A stretch of DNA of 64,000 nt from Poindextera sp041691315 (GTDB lineage Bacteria; Pseudomonadota; Alphaproteobacteria; Caulobacterales; Caulobacteraceae). The translations under genes and the position numbers were made by a program. Numbering within the stretch: position 1 is the stretch's first letter; every line of letters begins with the position of its first letter. Shown in pieces: positions 25,026 to 33,896 of the stretch. The notes below the pieces were generated by a model that searched no databases, had not been told where the DNA came from, and saw only the letters and a program-made list of their open reading frames with translations. The stretch spans positions 54,336-118,335 of the forward strand of contig JBEPUW010000006.1 in the NCBI GenBank assembly GCA_041691315.1, written 5' to 3'.

Positions 25026-26402
25026 CTATCGCTCGTAGCGCGCGATCAGCTCCGCCGCCAGCGCCGCCTCGCTGATCGAGCGGCCGCCGCCGATGCGCAC
25101 CTCGACGACGGCGCCATCCGCGCCCCGCACCAGCCGCGCCGGCTCGCCGTAATTGGCGAAAGCGCCGGCCTGGCTGATGGTGGCCTGGTCGGGGCCAGTG
25201 ACGGTCAGTTCGCCGGCTCTGAGCACTGGGTTAGCCAGGCCGGGCGAGGCCATGATCACCTTGCCGCCGATCGGCAGCAGATCGCCCGGCCCCCAGACGC
25301 TCCACCAGCGGCCGGACCAGTCGGCCAGCTCCGGGTTGGGCGCGCCGTCTTCCGAGAAGCGCTTGAGGATGGCCAGGGCGCCGTCCAGCCAGACGTGAGA
25401 CAGGCCGTCCACGGCGTTGGTCAGGCAGGATACGGCCAGATCCTGGCTGGGAATCACCGCCGTCCGCGTTACATAGCCCTGGAAGCCGCCACTGTGGCCA
25501 AAGGCCTCCCAGCCCTCGAAGCTGCCGCTGATCGTGCCAAGGCCATAGGTCTGCGCCAGCGGGGCCCACAGGTCCTTCCACTGCGGCCGGCTCATCTCGC
25601 GCCGGCTGGCGACGGTGAGCACGCTCGCCTCCGCTGTGGGCGACAGCTGGCCGAAGAAGCGGGCCAGATCGGCCGCGGTGCTGACGAAGCCGGTCGCCGC
25701 CGCCAAGGCGTGGGTCGACTGATCGCCGGGAAAGACCAGCCGCCGGCCCAGCAAGGCCTTGCCGCCATGGCCGCGCGCCAGCCTGGCGCCGGCCGGCAGG
25801 GGAACATCGGGCGTGGTCTCTTTGAGACCGGCGGCGTCGACGACTTCGCGCTGCACCCAGACGCCATAGGGCTCGCCGGTAATGGCTTCGATCACCAGGC
25901 CGGCCAGGCCGAAGCCGTGGTTGGAGTATTTCAGCCGCGTATTGGCCTCGATGGTCGGCGCGGCGCTCAACTCCGTCCGCAAGGCAGCCTCGTTCAGGAA
26001 CGGCGCCCGGTCGACCCAATAGCCGCAGTCCGGCCCGTCACGGACGATGCCGGCGGTGTGCGACAACAGCTGGCTCAGTGTGGCGGTGGCGATGTCGGGG
26101 TGCAGGCCGGCGACATAATGGCCGGCGGCGTCGTCCAGCTTCAGCCGCCCCTGTTCGCGCAGCTTCAGGATCGCGGTGGTGGTGAAGGACTTTGAGTGCG
26201 AGGCGACCCGGAACCGGTGACGTGGCGTCAGCGGTTCGCCGGCGGCCAGGTCGGCATGGCCGAAGGCGGCGTCGAGCACGATCTGGCCCTTGTAGCCGAT
26301 GGCGATGGCGCAGCCCGGCTGTTCGGTGGTCCGCATCTGGTAGCCGAGCCACTCAGGGATATAGGCAAGCGCCGGCGGCAGCCAGGCGGGCAGGTCGGTC
26401 AT
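25026..26402 (-). CDS. Serine hydrolase of the beta-lactamase (class C/PBP) family
   Basis: A 458-residue serine hydrolase with all three active-site motifs: SxxK in VASHSKSFT (about 70), YxN in LKYSNHGFG (about 165) and HSGG in FGHSGGFQGY (about 310). A C-terminal beta domain of about 100 residues follows. Such proteins include esterases, D-aminopeptidases and penicillin-binding proteins; true beta-lactamase activity is not implied. No signal peptide is seen, so it is likely cytoplasmic. I chose ATG 26402 (MTDLPAWLPPAL); the upstream extension to 26477 looks non-coding. It is convergent with the BNR lipoprotein. Confidence 0.85.
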   Translation of the reverse strand: MTDLPAWLPPALAYIPEWLGYQMRTTEQPGCAIAIGYKGQIVLDAAFGHADLAAGEPLTPRHRFRVASHSKSFTTTAILKLREQGRLKLDDAAGHYVAGLHPDIATATLSQLLSHTAGIVRDGPDCGYWVDRAPFLNEAALRTELSAAPTIEANTRLKYSNHGFGLAGLVIEAITGEPYGVWVQREVVDAAGLKETTPDVPLPAGARLARGHGGKALLGRRLVFPGDQSTHALAAATGFVSTAADLARFFGQLSPTAEASVLTVASRREMSRPQWKDLWAPLAQTYGLGTISGSFEGWEAFGHSGGFQGYVTRTAVIPSQDLAVSCLTNAVDGLSHVWLDGALAILKRFSEDGAPNPELADWSGRWWSVWGPGDLLPIGGKVIMASPGLANPVLRAGELTVTGPDQATISQAGAFANYGEPARLVRGADGAVVEVRIGGGRSISEAALAAELIARYER

Positions 26403-26555
26403 GACGGCGGGTCTCGCTTCGACGGCGGGAGGCCGCTCATTTGAGCAGAGCCGGGCGGAGCGTCCAAGGCCCAACACCCCGAGTTGCCCTCAACCGGCTC
26501 GGCTATGATAGAGCCGGCGCGGGCGGCGCCTTTGTGGCCTGTCGAGGAGGTTCCG

Positions 26556-26969
26556 ATGGATGCGACCCAGAGCCGCTCACAGGACGAGGCGGCGATCCGC
26601 GAGGTGGTCGAATCCTGGGCCGCCGCCGTGCGTGGCCGCGATTTCGAAGGCATCCTTCGCAACCATTCCTCTGACATCGTGATGTTCGACGTCCCGCCGC
26701 CGTTTCAAACCAGGGGCATCGAGGCCTACCGAAAGACCTGGGACATGTTCTTCTCCTGGTCGAGCGCACCGATCCCGTTCGATTTCGCCGAGATGAGCAT
26801 CACCGCCGGCGAGGATGTCGCCTTTGTCGTGGCGACCCTGCACTGCGCCGAGCCGGGGCCCGACGGTGGGGCCAAGCCGCTGGAATTTCGCCTGACGGTC
26901 GGCCTGCGCAAGATCGGCGGCCAATGGACCATCACCCACGAGCACCATTCGGTCCCCGCGGCGGATTAG
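26556..26969 (+). CDS. SnoaL-like/DUF4440 nuclear-transport-factor-2 fold protein
   Basis: A 137-residue protein with the NTF2-like cone fold typical of SgcJ/SnoaL-like families: an N-terminal helix (DEAAIREVVESWAAAVRGRD), DIVMFDVPPPFQTRGIEAYRK with the usual central strand and helix, and a last strand GQWTITHEHHSVP. Many members are polyketide cyclases or ketosteroid-isomerase-like proteins, others have no known activity. GAGGAGG is placed ideally before the ATG. It is convergent with the downstream GPH symporter, six bases apart. Confidence 0.8.
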   Translation: MDATQSRSQDEAAIREVVESWAAAVRGRDFEGILRNHSSDIVMFDVPPPFQTRGIEAYRKTWDMFFSWSSAPIPFDFAEMSITAGEDVAFVVATLHCAEPGPDGGAKPLEFRLTVGLRKIGGQWTITHEHHSVPAAD

Positions 26970-26975
26970 CCGCCG

Positions 26976-28451
26976 TCAGCTGGCCTCGCGCCGCTGCGCC
27001 AGGGCGTCGCGAACCTGTTCATGGTCGGCGCGACCGCGGCGGTATCGGGCCAGGGTCAGCATGCAGAGGACGGTGAGCACCGAAGCGCCCGGGCCATAGA
27101 AGAGGCCGAGGTCGCGCACCGCGCCGGGTGGGATGGCGTGCAGCACCATGGCGGCCGGCGGCAGGCCATGGGGAAAGCCGATCAGGTCCAGGATCAGGCC
27201 GGCGATCAGGGCGCCGATGCCGCTCGAGGCCTTCACCGAGAGGCTGATGCCGGCGAAATAGAGGCCCTCGCGGCGGGCGCCGAACAGGATCTCGTGCTCG
27301 TCGGCGGCGTCGGCCATCATCGACTGGAAGCCGATCACGGCCGCGCTGGACCCGATGCCGCCCAGGAAGGAGGCGATCAGCAGGGTCGGGACGTAACCGC
27401 TGGCGGGGATCAGGCCGGCGACCTTGAGCACAGCGGGCAGCAGCTGGCAAAGACCGATCAGGCCGATGCCCAGCAGAGCCAGGGTGCGCTTTTCCAGCGT
27501 CCGCGAGATGAAGCCGGCCACGAAGACGCCGATCAGCACGCCGAGCGAAGCGATCAGGGTGATGATCAGGATCTGCGCGCTGGTCAGCAACCAGAAATAG
27601 GTGTTGGCGTGCAGGGTGAGCGCCCCGGCCGCGCCCAGGGCGACAAACAGGATCAGGCAGGCGAAGAAGAGGATGCGGAAGGAGGGGTTCTTGAACACCT
27701 CGACGACCTCGGCGACCAGCCGGCGCATGGCCGCGCCCTGCTTGGCCGGGGCCGCGTGCAGCCGCCCGCGCATGCCAAGAGTGCCCAGGCTGGACACCGC
27801 CGCGCCGAGGAAGACCAGGGCGCCGCAGGTCCAGGCGAAAGGCGGATAGGCGTCGCGGTGGGTCTGGCCGCCAACGCCGCGCATGAAGACGCCATAGGCC
27901 AGGAAGGCGGCGGCCGCGCCGGCCAGGACGGTGAACAGGACCCGCGCCGCCACGATGGTCGAGCGCTCGGCATAGTCGTCGGAAAGCTCGGCCCCGAGTG
28001 CGATATAGGGGATACCGAACGCCGAAAGGCCGATCCGCACCGCCAGCAGCGCGACCAGGGCGTAGGCGAACAGGCCAAGGCCGGTCAGGCCGGCCGGGAC
28101 CGAGAACAGCATCCCGAAGGCGACCACGATCGGGATGACGCTGGCGATCATGAACGGATGGCGGCGGCCGTGGCGCGAGCGGCTGTTGTCGGAGAGCGAG
28201 CCCACCAACGGATCGACGAAGGCGTCCACCACTAAGGCGATTCCCAGGGCCAGGCCCGCCGCCGCGCCGGACAGGCCGCAGACGATGGTCAGGTAGAAGA
28301 GCAAAAGGGTGTTCAGCCCGAAGGACGTGATGTCCGACACCACGGTGCCGGCGCCATAGGCGGCCAGCATGCCAAAGCCGAGCCGCCCCGAGCGTTCGGC
28401 ATGGTTGGCGCTGGTTTCGCCGGCGACTTTGGCGGGTGGCGGCGTGACCAC
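26976..28451 (-). CDS. GPH-family sugar:cation symporter (second copy)
   Basis: A 12-helix transporter of about 491 residues. Typical GPH features are VVDAFVDPLVGSLSDNSRSRHGRRHP between helices 2 and 3, FGIPYIALGAELSDDYAERS (helix 4-5 loop) and QSMMADAADEHEILFGARREG in the late cytoplasmic loop. The start is uncertain: GTG at 28451 gives a normal N-terminus; an ATG at 28541 is in frame but adds 30 unconvincing residues and leaves only 68 bases for the promoters shared with parA. No glycosidase is adjacent, so the substrate is unknown. Confidence 0.85.
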   Translation of the reverse strand: MVTPPPAKVAGETSANHAERSGRLGFGMLAAYGAGTVVSDITSFGLNTLLLFYLTIVCGLSGAAAGLALGIALVVDAFVDPLVGSLSDNSRSRHGRRHPFMIASVIPIVVAFGMLFSVPAGLTGLGLFAYALVALLAVRIGLSAFGIPYIALGAELSDDYAERSTIVAARVLFTVLAGAAAAFLAYGVFMRGVGGQTHRDAYPPFAWTCGALVFLGAAVSSLGTLGMRGRLHAAPAKQGAAMRRLVAEVVEVFKNPSFRILFFACLILFVALGAAGALTLHANTYFWLLTSAQILIITLIASLGVLIGVFVAGFISRTLEKRTLALLGIGLIGLCQLLPAVLKVAGLIPASGYVPTLLIASFLGGIGSSAAVIGFQSMMADAADEHEILFGARREGLYFAGISLSVKASSGIGALIAGLILDLIGFPHGLPPAAMVLHAIPPGAVRDLGLFYGPGASVLTVLCMLTLARYRRGRADHEQVRDALAQRREAS

Positions 28452-28609
28452 GTAGGAGACGCTGGCCCGATCGCCTAGCCCCTTCCGACCGGCGCTGGAC
28501 GTACGGCCGCGGTGGCTCAGCCAAAATTGCGCCTTACACATCGCTGCGTATGTGCAGCGGGTGATCGCGGCGGCTAAGGTCGAGCGGGCGTCCAGGGGAA
28601 CAAAGCCAA

Positions 28610-29302
28610 ATGCGGACCATCGCGGTCATCGCCCTCAAGGGCGGCTCGGGCAAGACCACCGTGGCGACCCACATCGCGCTGGCGGCGCATCTGCGCGGCC
28701 TGAAGACGGTGGTGGCCGACACCGATCCGCAGCGCTCGGCCAGCGAGGCGCTGCGCGCGCGCGACGGCCTAGGCCCCACCTCGGTCGCCGCGATCGGCTC
28801 CAGCCTGTTCGCCGCCCAGATCGCCGCGGTCGGGTCGGGCATGGACACCATGGTCATCGATACGGCGGCCGGCGCGGTCGAGGACGTCGCCCAGGCCATC
28901 GTGGTGGCCGACTATTCGCTCTTGGTGGTGCGCCCGACCCTGATGGACATCGCCGCGGCCGTGCGCACCGTCGACATCATCCGGCGGCTGCGCAAGCCGG
29001 CGATGATCGTGGTCAACCAGGCCCCAACGGCGCGCGACGGCGTCGAGCCGCCCTCGGTGAAGCGGGCGCTGCGGGCTCTGGAGGTGATGCGCCTGCCGGT
29101 CGTGCCCACCCTGTTGCGCTCGCGGGCCATCTATCAGTCGGCGCTGGAGACCGGCAAATCCGTCGAGGAGTGCTACGACGTCAACGCCGCGCGCGAGATC
29201 GCCGCGCTCTGGGCCTTCATCGAACGCTTCACCTTCGGCAAACGCGACACCCCGCCGCCGGAAGAGGCCGGCGAAGACGAAGGCCTGAAATTCGCCCCCT
29301 GA
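28610..29302 (+). CDS. ParA/MinD-family ATPase without ParB
   Basis: A 230-residue ATPase with the deviant Walker A motif of ParA proteins (LKGGSGKTTVA, about 9-19), a Walker A' region VVADTDPQRSASEAL and a Walker B-like MVIDTAAGAVED. There is no N-terminal DNA-binding extension, so it is a short ParA of the type that positions cargo such as plasmids, chemoreceptors or carboxysomes on the nucleoid. No parB-like or cargo gene is adjacent. It is not the chromosomal ParA (no ParB, gidAB) nor obviously MipZ. The C-terminus is acidic. Confidence 0.85.
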   Translation: MRTIAVIALKGGSGKTTVATHIALAAHLRGLKTVVADTDPQRSASEALRARDGLGPTSVAAIGSSLFAAQIAAVGSGMDTMVIDTAAGAVEDVAQAIVVADYSLLVVRPTLMDIAAAVRTVDIIRRLRKPAMIVVNQAPTARDGVEPPSVKRALRALEVMRLPVVPTLLRSRAIYQSALETGKSVEECYDVNAAREIAALWAFIERFTFGKRDTPPPEEAGEDEGLKFAP

Positions 29303-29356
29303 TCAGTGGGCGGCCGCGACTGGAACCGTGCCGGCGGCTATGGCAATCTTGAGCCC

Positions 29357-29578
29357 ATGACGTCAGCCAAGACGCCCCCGCCAGACGCGGTCGCCGAGGC
29401 CGCCAGACATCCGGGCGGCTGGCTCTATGAGATCGGCGGCGGCTTCGGCCCCGACGACGCCGCCCCGCCCGAAGCCGTGGTCGGCGCCTGGAAGGTCTCA
29501 GGCGACGGCAAGATCGTCGGCGCCTTCATCGCCAACCCTGACTACGACCCCATCCGTTGGCCGGCCAAGCTCCCATGA
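29357..29578 (+). CDS. Conserved hypothetical 73-residue protein
   Basis: A small soluble protein from the ATG at 29357: MTSAKTPPPDAVAEAARHPG, then GWLYEIGGGFGPDDAAPPEA, VVGAWKVSGDGKIVGAFI and PDYDPIRWPAKLP. The dense Gly, Trp and acidic pattern suggests a real conserved domain, but I do not recognise a named family. Its TGA overlaps the start of the CehA-like gene (ATGA), so the pair is translationally coupled and probably acts together. Confidence 0.65.
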   Translation: MTSAKTPPPDAVAEAARHPGGWLYEIGGGFGPDDAAPPEAVVGAWKVSGDGKIVGAFIANPDYDPIRWPAKLP

Positions 29579-31053
29579 CCACCCTGATCGCTGAAAAGGC
29601 CATCGCCGACATCGTGCTCACCGGCGTGCTCACCCGCGCCGACCACGAGACCTACAAGGAGCTGGGGTTCGACGTGCCGGCGGGTGTCCAGCGGCTGACC
29701 GTCTCGTTCAGCTATACCGGCAAGGAGGAGCGGGCGACCATCGACCTCGGCCTGTTCGATCCGGAGCGGTTTCGCGGCTGGAGCGGCGGCGACAAGTCGC
29801 GCTTCACCCTCTCGGCCATCGATGCGACGCCCTCCTATCAGCCTGGGCCGCTGATCCCCGGGCGCTGGACGCTGCTGCTGGGCGTGCCTAACATCCGCCC
29901 CGGCAAGGAAGCGGCCTATGTCGCAACCATCCATTTCGGCCGCGGCGAGGCGACCGAGGTGTCGAGCTTTTCCGACGAACCCCTGGAGCTGGGCGCGCGC
30001 TGGTACCGCGGCGACCTGCACATGCACACCTGCCACAGTGACGGCACGGTCGAGGCGAAAAGCGGCGGCAAGCGCGTGCCCGGCCCGGTCTATCGCACGG
30101 TCGAGGCGGCCGCCGCCAAGGGCGTCGACTTCATCGCCGTCACCGACCACAACGCCGTCTCCCACCATCATTCCTTACGCGAACTGCAGCCCTATTTCGA
30201 CAAGCTGCTGCTGATTCCCGGCGTCGAGGTCACCACCTTCCACGGTCATGCGGGGGTGCTTGGCGCCATCGGCTTCGTCGAGTTCCGCCTGTCCAGCCCG
30301 CATCTGAAGCGCGTGCGCGACCTGCAGGACGCGGTCGAGCGCCAGCATGGCCTGTTCTCGATCAACCACCCGGCCCTGCCGTCGAACGAGCTGTGCATGG
30401 GCTGCGGCTGGACGGCGGAGTCCACCGACTATGCCCGGGTCGCCTCGGTCGAGGTGGTCAACGGCGGGGCCACCGGCGCCCATGGCGGCGCGGCCGAAGG
30501 GGTGTTTTCCGGCCTGCCCTTCTGGGAGGCGCGGCTGAACGAGGGCTTCCGCCCGACCGCCATCGGCGGCAGCGACAACCACAAGCCCGACGCCAGCGCG
30601 ACCAAGCCCTCGGCCGTCGGCGCCCCGACCACGGTGGTCTTCGCCCACAACCTTTCCGAACGCGCCATCCTGGACGCCATCCGCGCCGGCCGGGTCTTCA
30701 TCGATGTCGAGGGCTCCGGCGACCGCCTGCTCGACCTTACCGCCGCGATCGGCGACCGGAAGGCGGGCATGGGCGAGACCTTCGTCGCGGCGAACGGCGA
30801 TCTGATCGGCTTCCACGCCAGCCTGCAGAACCTGCCTGGCGGCCGGATCGAGGTGATCGCCGACGGCCAGATCCTCGCCGAAGCCGCCGAGGTCGCGCCG
30901 GGCGCCCGCGACGCGGTGCTCGACTTCCCCTGGACCAGCGACGGCGCCCGCCACTGGCTGCGCCTCAACGCCCGCGACGCCGAGGGCCGCCTGGTGCTGA
31001 TCGGCAACCCGATCTACGTGAATTTCGCCGAGCGCGGCGAACCGGGCCAATAG
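29575..31053 (+). CDS. CehA/McbA-like metallohydrolase with PHP domain
   Basis: A 492-residue protein with an N-terminal beta-sandwich (about 1-140) and a PHP metal-dependent hydrolase domain. PHP metal motifs are GDLHMHTCHSDGT (about 150), FIAVTDHNAVSHH, LIPGVEVTTFHGH, FSINHPALPS and AIGGSDNHKPD. The CehA and McbA carbaryl hydrolases belong to this group; natural substrates may be phosphoesters or esters. No clear signal peptide. It overlaps the 73-residue gene by four bases. Confidence 0.83.
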   Translation: MTTLIAEKAIADIVLTGVLTRADHETYKELGFDVPAGVQRLTVSFSYTGKEERATIDLGLFDPERFRGWSGGDKSRFTLSAIDATPSYQPGPLIPGRWTLLLGVPNIRPGKEAAYVATIHFGRGEATEVSSFSDEPLELGARWYRGDLHMHTCHSDGTVEAKSGGKRVPGPVYRTVEAAAAKGVDFIAVTDHNAVSHHHSLRELQPYFDKLLLIPGVEVTTFHGHAGVLGAIGFVEFRLSSPHLKRVRDLQDAVERQHGLFSINHPALPSNELCMGCGWTAESTDYARVASVEVVNGGATGAHGGAAEGVFSGLPFWEARLNEGFRPTAIGGSDNHKPDASATKPSAVGAPTTVVFAHNLSERAILDAIRAGRVFIDVEGSGDRLLDLTAAIGDRKAGMGETFVAANGDLIGFHASLQNLPGGRIEVIADGQILAEAAEVAPGARDAVLDFPWTSDGARHWLRLNARDAEGRLVLIGNPIYVNFAERGEPGQ

Positions 31054-31161
31054 GCCGGTCAATCGACGGTGACACAACCCGTAGACGATGGATGGCGTCA
31101 TGTTAGGGCTGAGCTTGTTACGATAGATTTCCATTAAAAATCATAGGGCGGGGCCTCACTA

Positions 31162-31656
31162 ATGCATCGTTATTTCGCCATGCCGGCGGCCTTGACGGCT
31201 GTCCTGGGTCTGACGGCCTGCGCCACGGTCACGCGCGGTGAGCACACCGCCTGGGAGGTGAATACCGTTCCGCCCGGCGCCAGCGTCAAGACCACCAACG
31301 GCTTCTACTCCGACTCGACGCCGTGCTCGATCCAGATGTCACGCCGGTCGGACTTCAGCGCCGACATCGCCAAGCCGGGCTATAAGACGCTCAAGGTCAC
31401 CGTCACCCACAAGATCGCGGTCGGCGGCGGCGTGGCTTTCGCCGGCAACGCCCTGATCGGCGGTGTGATCGGCGCCGGGGTGGATATCGCCACCGGCGCC
31501 GCGCTCGACCTGACGCCTAACCCGGTGACCGTGACGCTCGAAAAGAACGACGCCGCCGTCGCGGCCGCCACGCCAGCGGACGCTCCGGTCGTCGTTCCCA
31601 CGGCAACCGCTTCATCGGTCCCTGCGGCGGCCACCGCGCCGAAACCGGCCTCCTAG
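31162..31656 (+). CDS. Small lipoprotein with PEGA-like domain
   Basis: A 164-residue exported lipoprotein: the signal peptide ends in the lipobox LTAC (Cys about 20). The mature part has a PEGA-type segment (WEVNTVPPGASVKTTNGFYS, then TPCSIQMSRRSDFSADIAKPGY), a glycine-rich hydrophobic stretch (GGGVAFAGNALIGGVIGAGVDIATGA) and an Ala/Pro/Thr-rich tail. Proteins like this are often annotated as translation-initiation-factor-2-like only because of that low-complexity tail. Likely anchored in a membrane of the envelope; role unknown. The 108 bases upstream are AT-richer than average and may hold the promoter. Confidence 0.7.
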   Translation: MHRYFAMPAALTAVLGLTACATVTRGEHTAWEVNTVPPGASVKTTNGFYSDSTPCSIQMSRRSDFSADIAKPGYKTLKVTVTHKIAVGGGVAFAGNALIGGVIGAGVDIATGAALDLTPNPVTVTLEKNDAAVAAATPADAPVVVPTATASSVPAAATAPKPAS

Positions 31657-31761
31657 TCTGCAATACGGACTTTGAGAGCGGGGGAACTGCCCCGTACCGC
31701 TTGACCTCAGGCTTCGCCAAACGGTCAATGGCGCAGACGTTCGCGTCGAGCGGGAGAAGTC

Positions 31762-32208
31762 ATGTCCGAAGTGATCGAAGGCGGGTGCCGGTGTGGCCGG
31801 GTGCGCTATCGTGCGGCGATGGACAGGCTGCCGAACGTCTATGCCTGCCACTGCCTCGATTGCCAGACCTGGTCGGGCAGCGCCTTCAGCCTGCAGTTCA
31901 TCCTGCCGGAAGATCAGCTCGAGGTGACCGGCGAGCCGGCGCTTTATGAGCGCACCTCGCCTGAGAGCGGCCGCACCTCGTATCAGCGCGCCTGTCCGGT
32001 TTGTTTCACCCGCGTTTACAACACCAACAGCGCCCGGCCCGGGATCGCGGTGGTGCGTGGCGGCACGCTTGATCGCAGCGACGAGTTGAAGGTCGTGGCG
32101 CATATCTGGACCAAGCGGAAGATGGATGGGGTCGTCATCCCCGAGGGCGCGCCCAGTTGGCCGGAAGGCGCGCCGCCGGCGGACTTCATCGCGGCGCTCT
32201 CCCGCTGA
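31762..32208 (+). CDS. GFA-family zinc protein (CENP-V/GFA domain)
   Basis: A 148-residue member of the glutathione-dependent formaldehyde-activating enzyme (GFA) family, which bind zinc through cysteines. Visible ligands are Cys-x-Cys in EGGCRCGRVRY, the trio in ACHCLDCQTWSGS and the pair in RACPVCFTRVYN; the last pair normally reads CxxC followed by Gly, and here is CPVC-F. Most members have unknown substrates. The stop TGA overlaps a probable CTG start of exonuclease III. Confidence 0.85.
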   Translation: MSEVIEGGCRCGRVRYRAAMDRLPNVYACHCLDCQTWSGSAFSLQFILPEDQLEVTGEPALYERTSPESGRTSYQRACPVCFTRVYNTNSARPGIAVVRGGTLDRSDELKVVAHIWTKRKMDGVVIPEGAPSWPEGAPPADFIAALSR

Positions 32209-32975
32209 AGATCGCCACCTTCAACGTCAACGGCGTCAACAAACGCCTCGCCAACCTGCTGGGCTGGCTGGCGAAAGCTGAGCCGGACGTCGTCTGCTTG
32301 CAGGAGTTGAAGGCGACGGACGCCGCCTTTCCGCGGGCCGCCATCGCCGAGGCCGGCTATGGCGCGGCCTGGCTGGGCGAAAGCAGCTGGAACGGCGTGG
32401 CGATCCTGGCCCGCGGCGCCGAGCCGATCGTCACCCAGCGCGGCCTGCCCGGCGATCCCGGCGACCTGCAGAGCCGCTATATCGAGGCGGCGGTGGGCGG
32501 GGTGCTGATCGCCTCGCTCTACCTGCCGAACGGCAACCCGCAGCCAGGTCCCAAGTTCGCCTACAAGCTGGCCGGGTTCGAACGGCTGCAGGCCCGGGCG
32601 GCGGAGTTGATCGAGGCCGGGGTGCCGGCGGTGCTCGCCGGTGACTACAACGTGGTCCCGACCGATGCGGACATCTATTCGACCCGCTCGTGGAAGAAGA
32701 ACGCGCTGCTGCAGCCGGCGCCGCGCGCGGCCTATGGCCGGCTGCTGGCGCAAGGCTGGACCGATTCAATCCGGGCGCTGCATCCGGACGAGCCGGTCTT
32801 CACCTTCTGGGACTATTTCCGCGACCACTGGGCCCGCGACGCGGGCCTCAGGCTCGATCACCTGCTGCTCAGCCCAAGCCTCGCCGATCGGCTGACGGAC
32901 GCGGGCGTTGATCGGTGGGTGCGGGGCGAGACCGGGGCCAGCGATCACGCGCCGACCTGGATCGAGCTCAGCTAG
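32205..32975 (+). CDS. xthA: Exodeoxyribonuclease III, probable CTG start
   Basis: Exonuclease III repairs abasic sites and trims 3' ends. All metal and catalytic motifs are present: KIATFNVNGVN at the very N-terminus, CLQELKATD (metal Glu), GDYNVVPTDADIY (Asp/Asn), RLDHLLLS and the catalytic His in GASDHAPTW. The conserved chain begins with the codon CTG at 32205 (where other members have Met), overlapping the GFA stop as CTGA; no ATG or GTG lies in the right place. A TTG at 32157 would add 16 foreign residues. I therefore favour CTG with translational coupling, or a sequencing error of ATG. Length 256 is normal. Confidence 0.9.
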   Translation: MKIATFNVNGVNKRLANLLGWLAKAEPDVVCLQELKATDAAFPRAAIAEAGYGAAWLGESSWNGVAILARGAEPIVTQRGLPGDPGDLQSRYIEAAVGGVLIASLYLPNGNPQPGPKFAYKLAGFERLQARAAELIEAGVPAVLAGDYNVVPTDADIYSTRSWKKNALLQPAPRAAYGRLLAQGWTDSIRALHPDEPVFTFWDYFRDHWARDAGLRLDHLLLSPSLADRLTDAGVDRWVRGETGASDHAPTWIELS

Positions 32976-33820
32976 CCGGCCTTGCGGGCCTTGGACTTGA
33001 CCGCGGCATTCGGTTTGGCCTTGGCCGGTTTCGCCGCCGCGGCCTTGCCCTTGGCGCCGAGGCTGGCGCGCAGGGCGGACATGAGATCCACCACATTGGT
33101 GTCTTCCGGCGCCTCGGCCGCCACCAGCTTGTGGCCCTTCTTCTTGTCCTCGATCAGCGCCTTCAGCGCCTTCTCGTAACGGTCGTCGAACTTGCTCGGA
33201 TCGAACGGGCCTTCCTGCTGTTCGATGATCTTCGCGGCGATGGCGATCATCGCCGCGTCGGGCTTGGCGTCGCTGATCCCGCCGAAAATCTCCTCGGAGG
33301 AGCGCACCTCGTCATTGGTGCGCAGCGAATAGGCCAGGATGCCCTTGCCGCGCGGCTCCAGCGCCAGCAGGCGCTCGCGGGTTGAGAGCACGACGCGGCC
33401 AAGCGCGATCTGACCCGAACGCTCCAACGCCACGCGGATGACGCCAAAGGCCTCCTGGGCCAGCTTGCCGTCCGGCGCGAGATAATAGGGGTTGTCCCAA
33501 TAGATGCGGTCGATATCGGCGGCCGGCACGAAGCGTTCGATGTCGATGGTCTTGGTGCTCTCCAGCTTCACCGACTTGATCTCGTCGTCGGTGAGCAGGA
33601 TGTATTGGTCCTTCTCGATCTCGTAGCCCTTGACCAGGCTGGAGCGCTCGACCGGCCCGGTGTCCGGATCGGTGGTGATCATCCGGATGCGGTTGTTGGT
33701 CTTCGGGTTGATCAGGTTGAAGTGCACGTCGCCGCCGGCGTTGGTCGCGGTGTAGAGCGCCACCGGACAGGTGACGAGCGAGAGCTTCAGATGCCCCTGC
33801 CAGGTCGGACGGGTCGCCAT
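32972..33820 (-). CDS. ku: Ku protein for non-homologous end joining
   Basis: Bacterial Ku forms a homodimeric ring on DNA ends and recruits the LigD ligase. The 282-residue protein has the Ku core from WQGHLKLSLVTCPVALYTA, through KGYEIEKDQYILLTDDEI, IDIERFVPAADIDRIYWDNPYYLAP and KGILAYSLRTNDEVR, and a lysine/alanine-rich C-terminal tail typical of DNA-binding extensions. No ligD is in the window. It is convergent with xthA; the two stop codons share the palindrome CTAG. Confidence 0.95.
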   Translation of the reverse strand: MATRPTWQGHLKLSLVTCPVALYTATNAGGDVHFNLINPKTNNRIRMITTDPDTGPVERSSLVKGYEIEKDQYILLTDDEIKSVKLESTKTIDIERFVPAADIDRIYWDNPYYLAPDGKLAQEAFGVIRVALERSGQIALGRVVLSTRERLLALEPRGKGILAYSLRTNDEVRSSEEIFGGISDAKPDAAMIAIAAKIIEQQEGPFDPSKFDDRYEKALKALIEDKKKGHKLVAAEAPEDTNVVDLMSALRASLGAKGKAAAAKPAKAKPNAAVKSKARKAG

Positions 33821-33896
33821 ATCGCTATCCTACGTCTTGGGCCCGCGCAGACCCGTCAAGACTCCACTCAACGAGCGGGGCGGTGATTCGTTCGGC

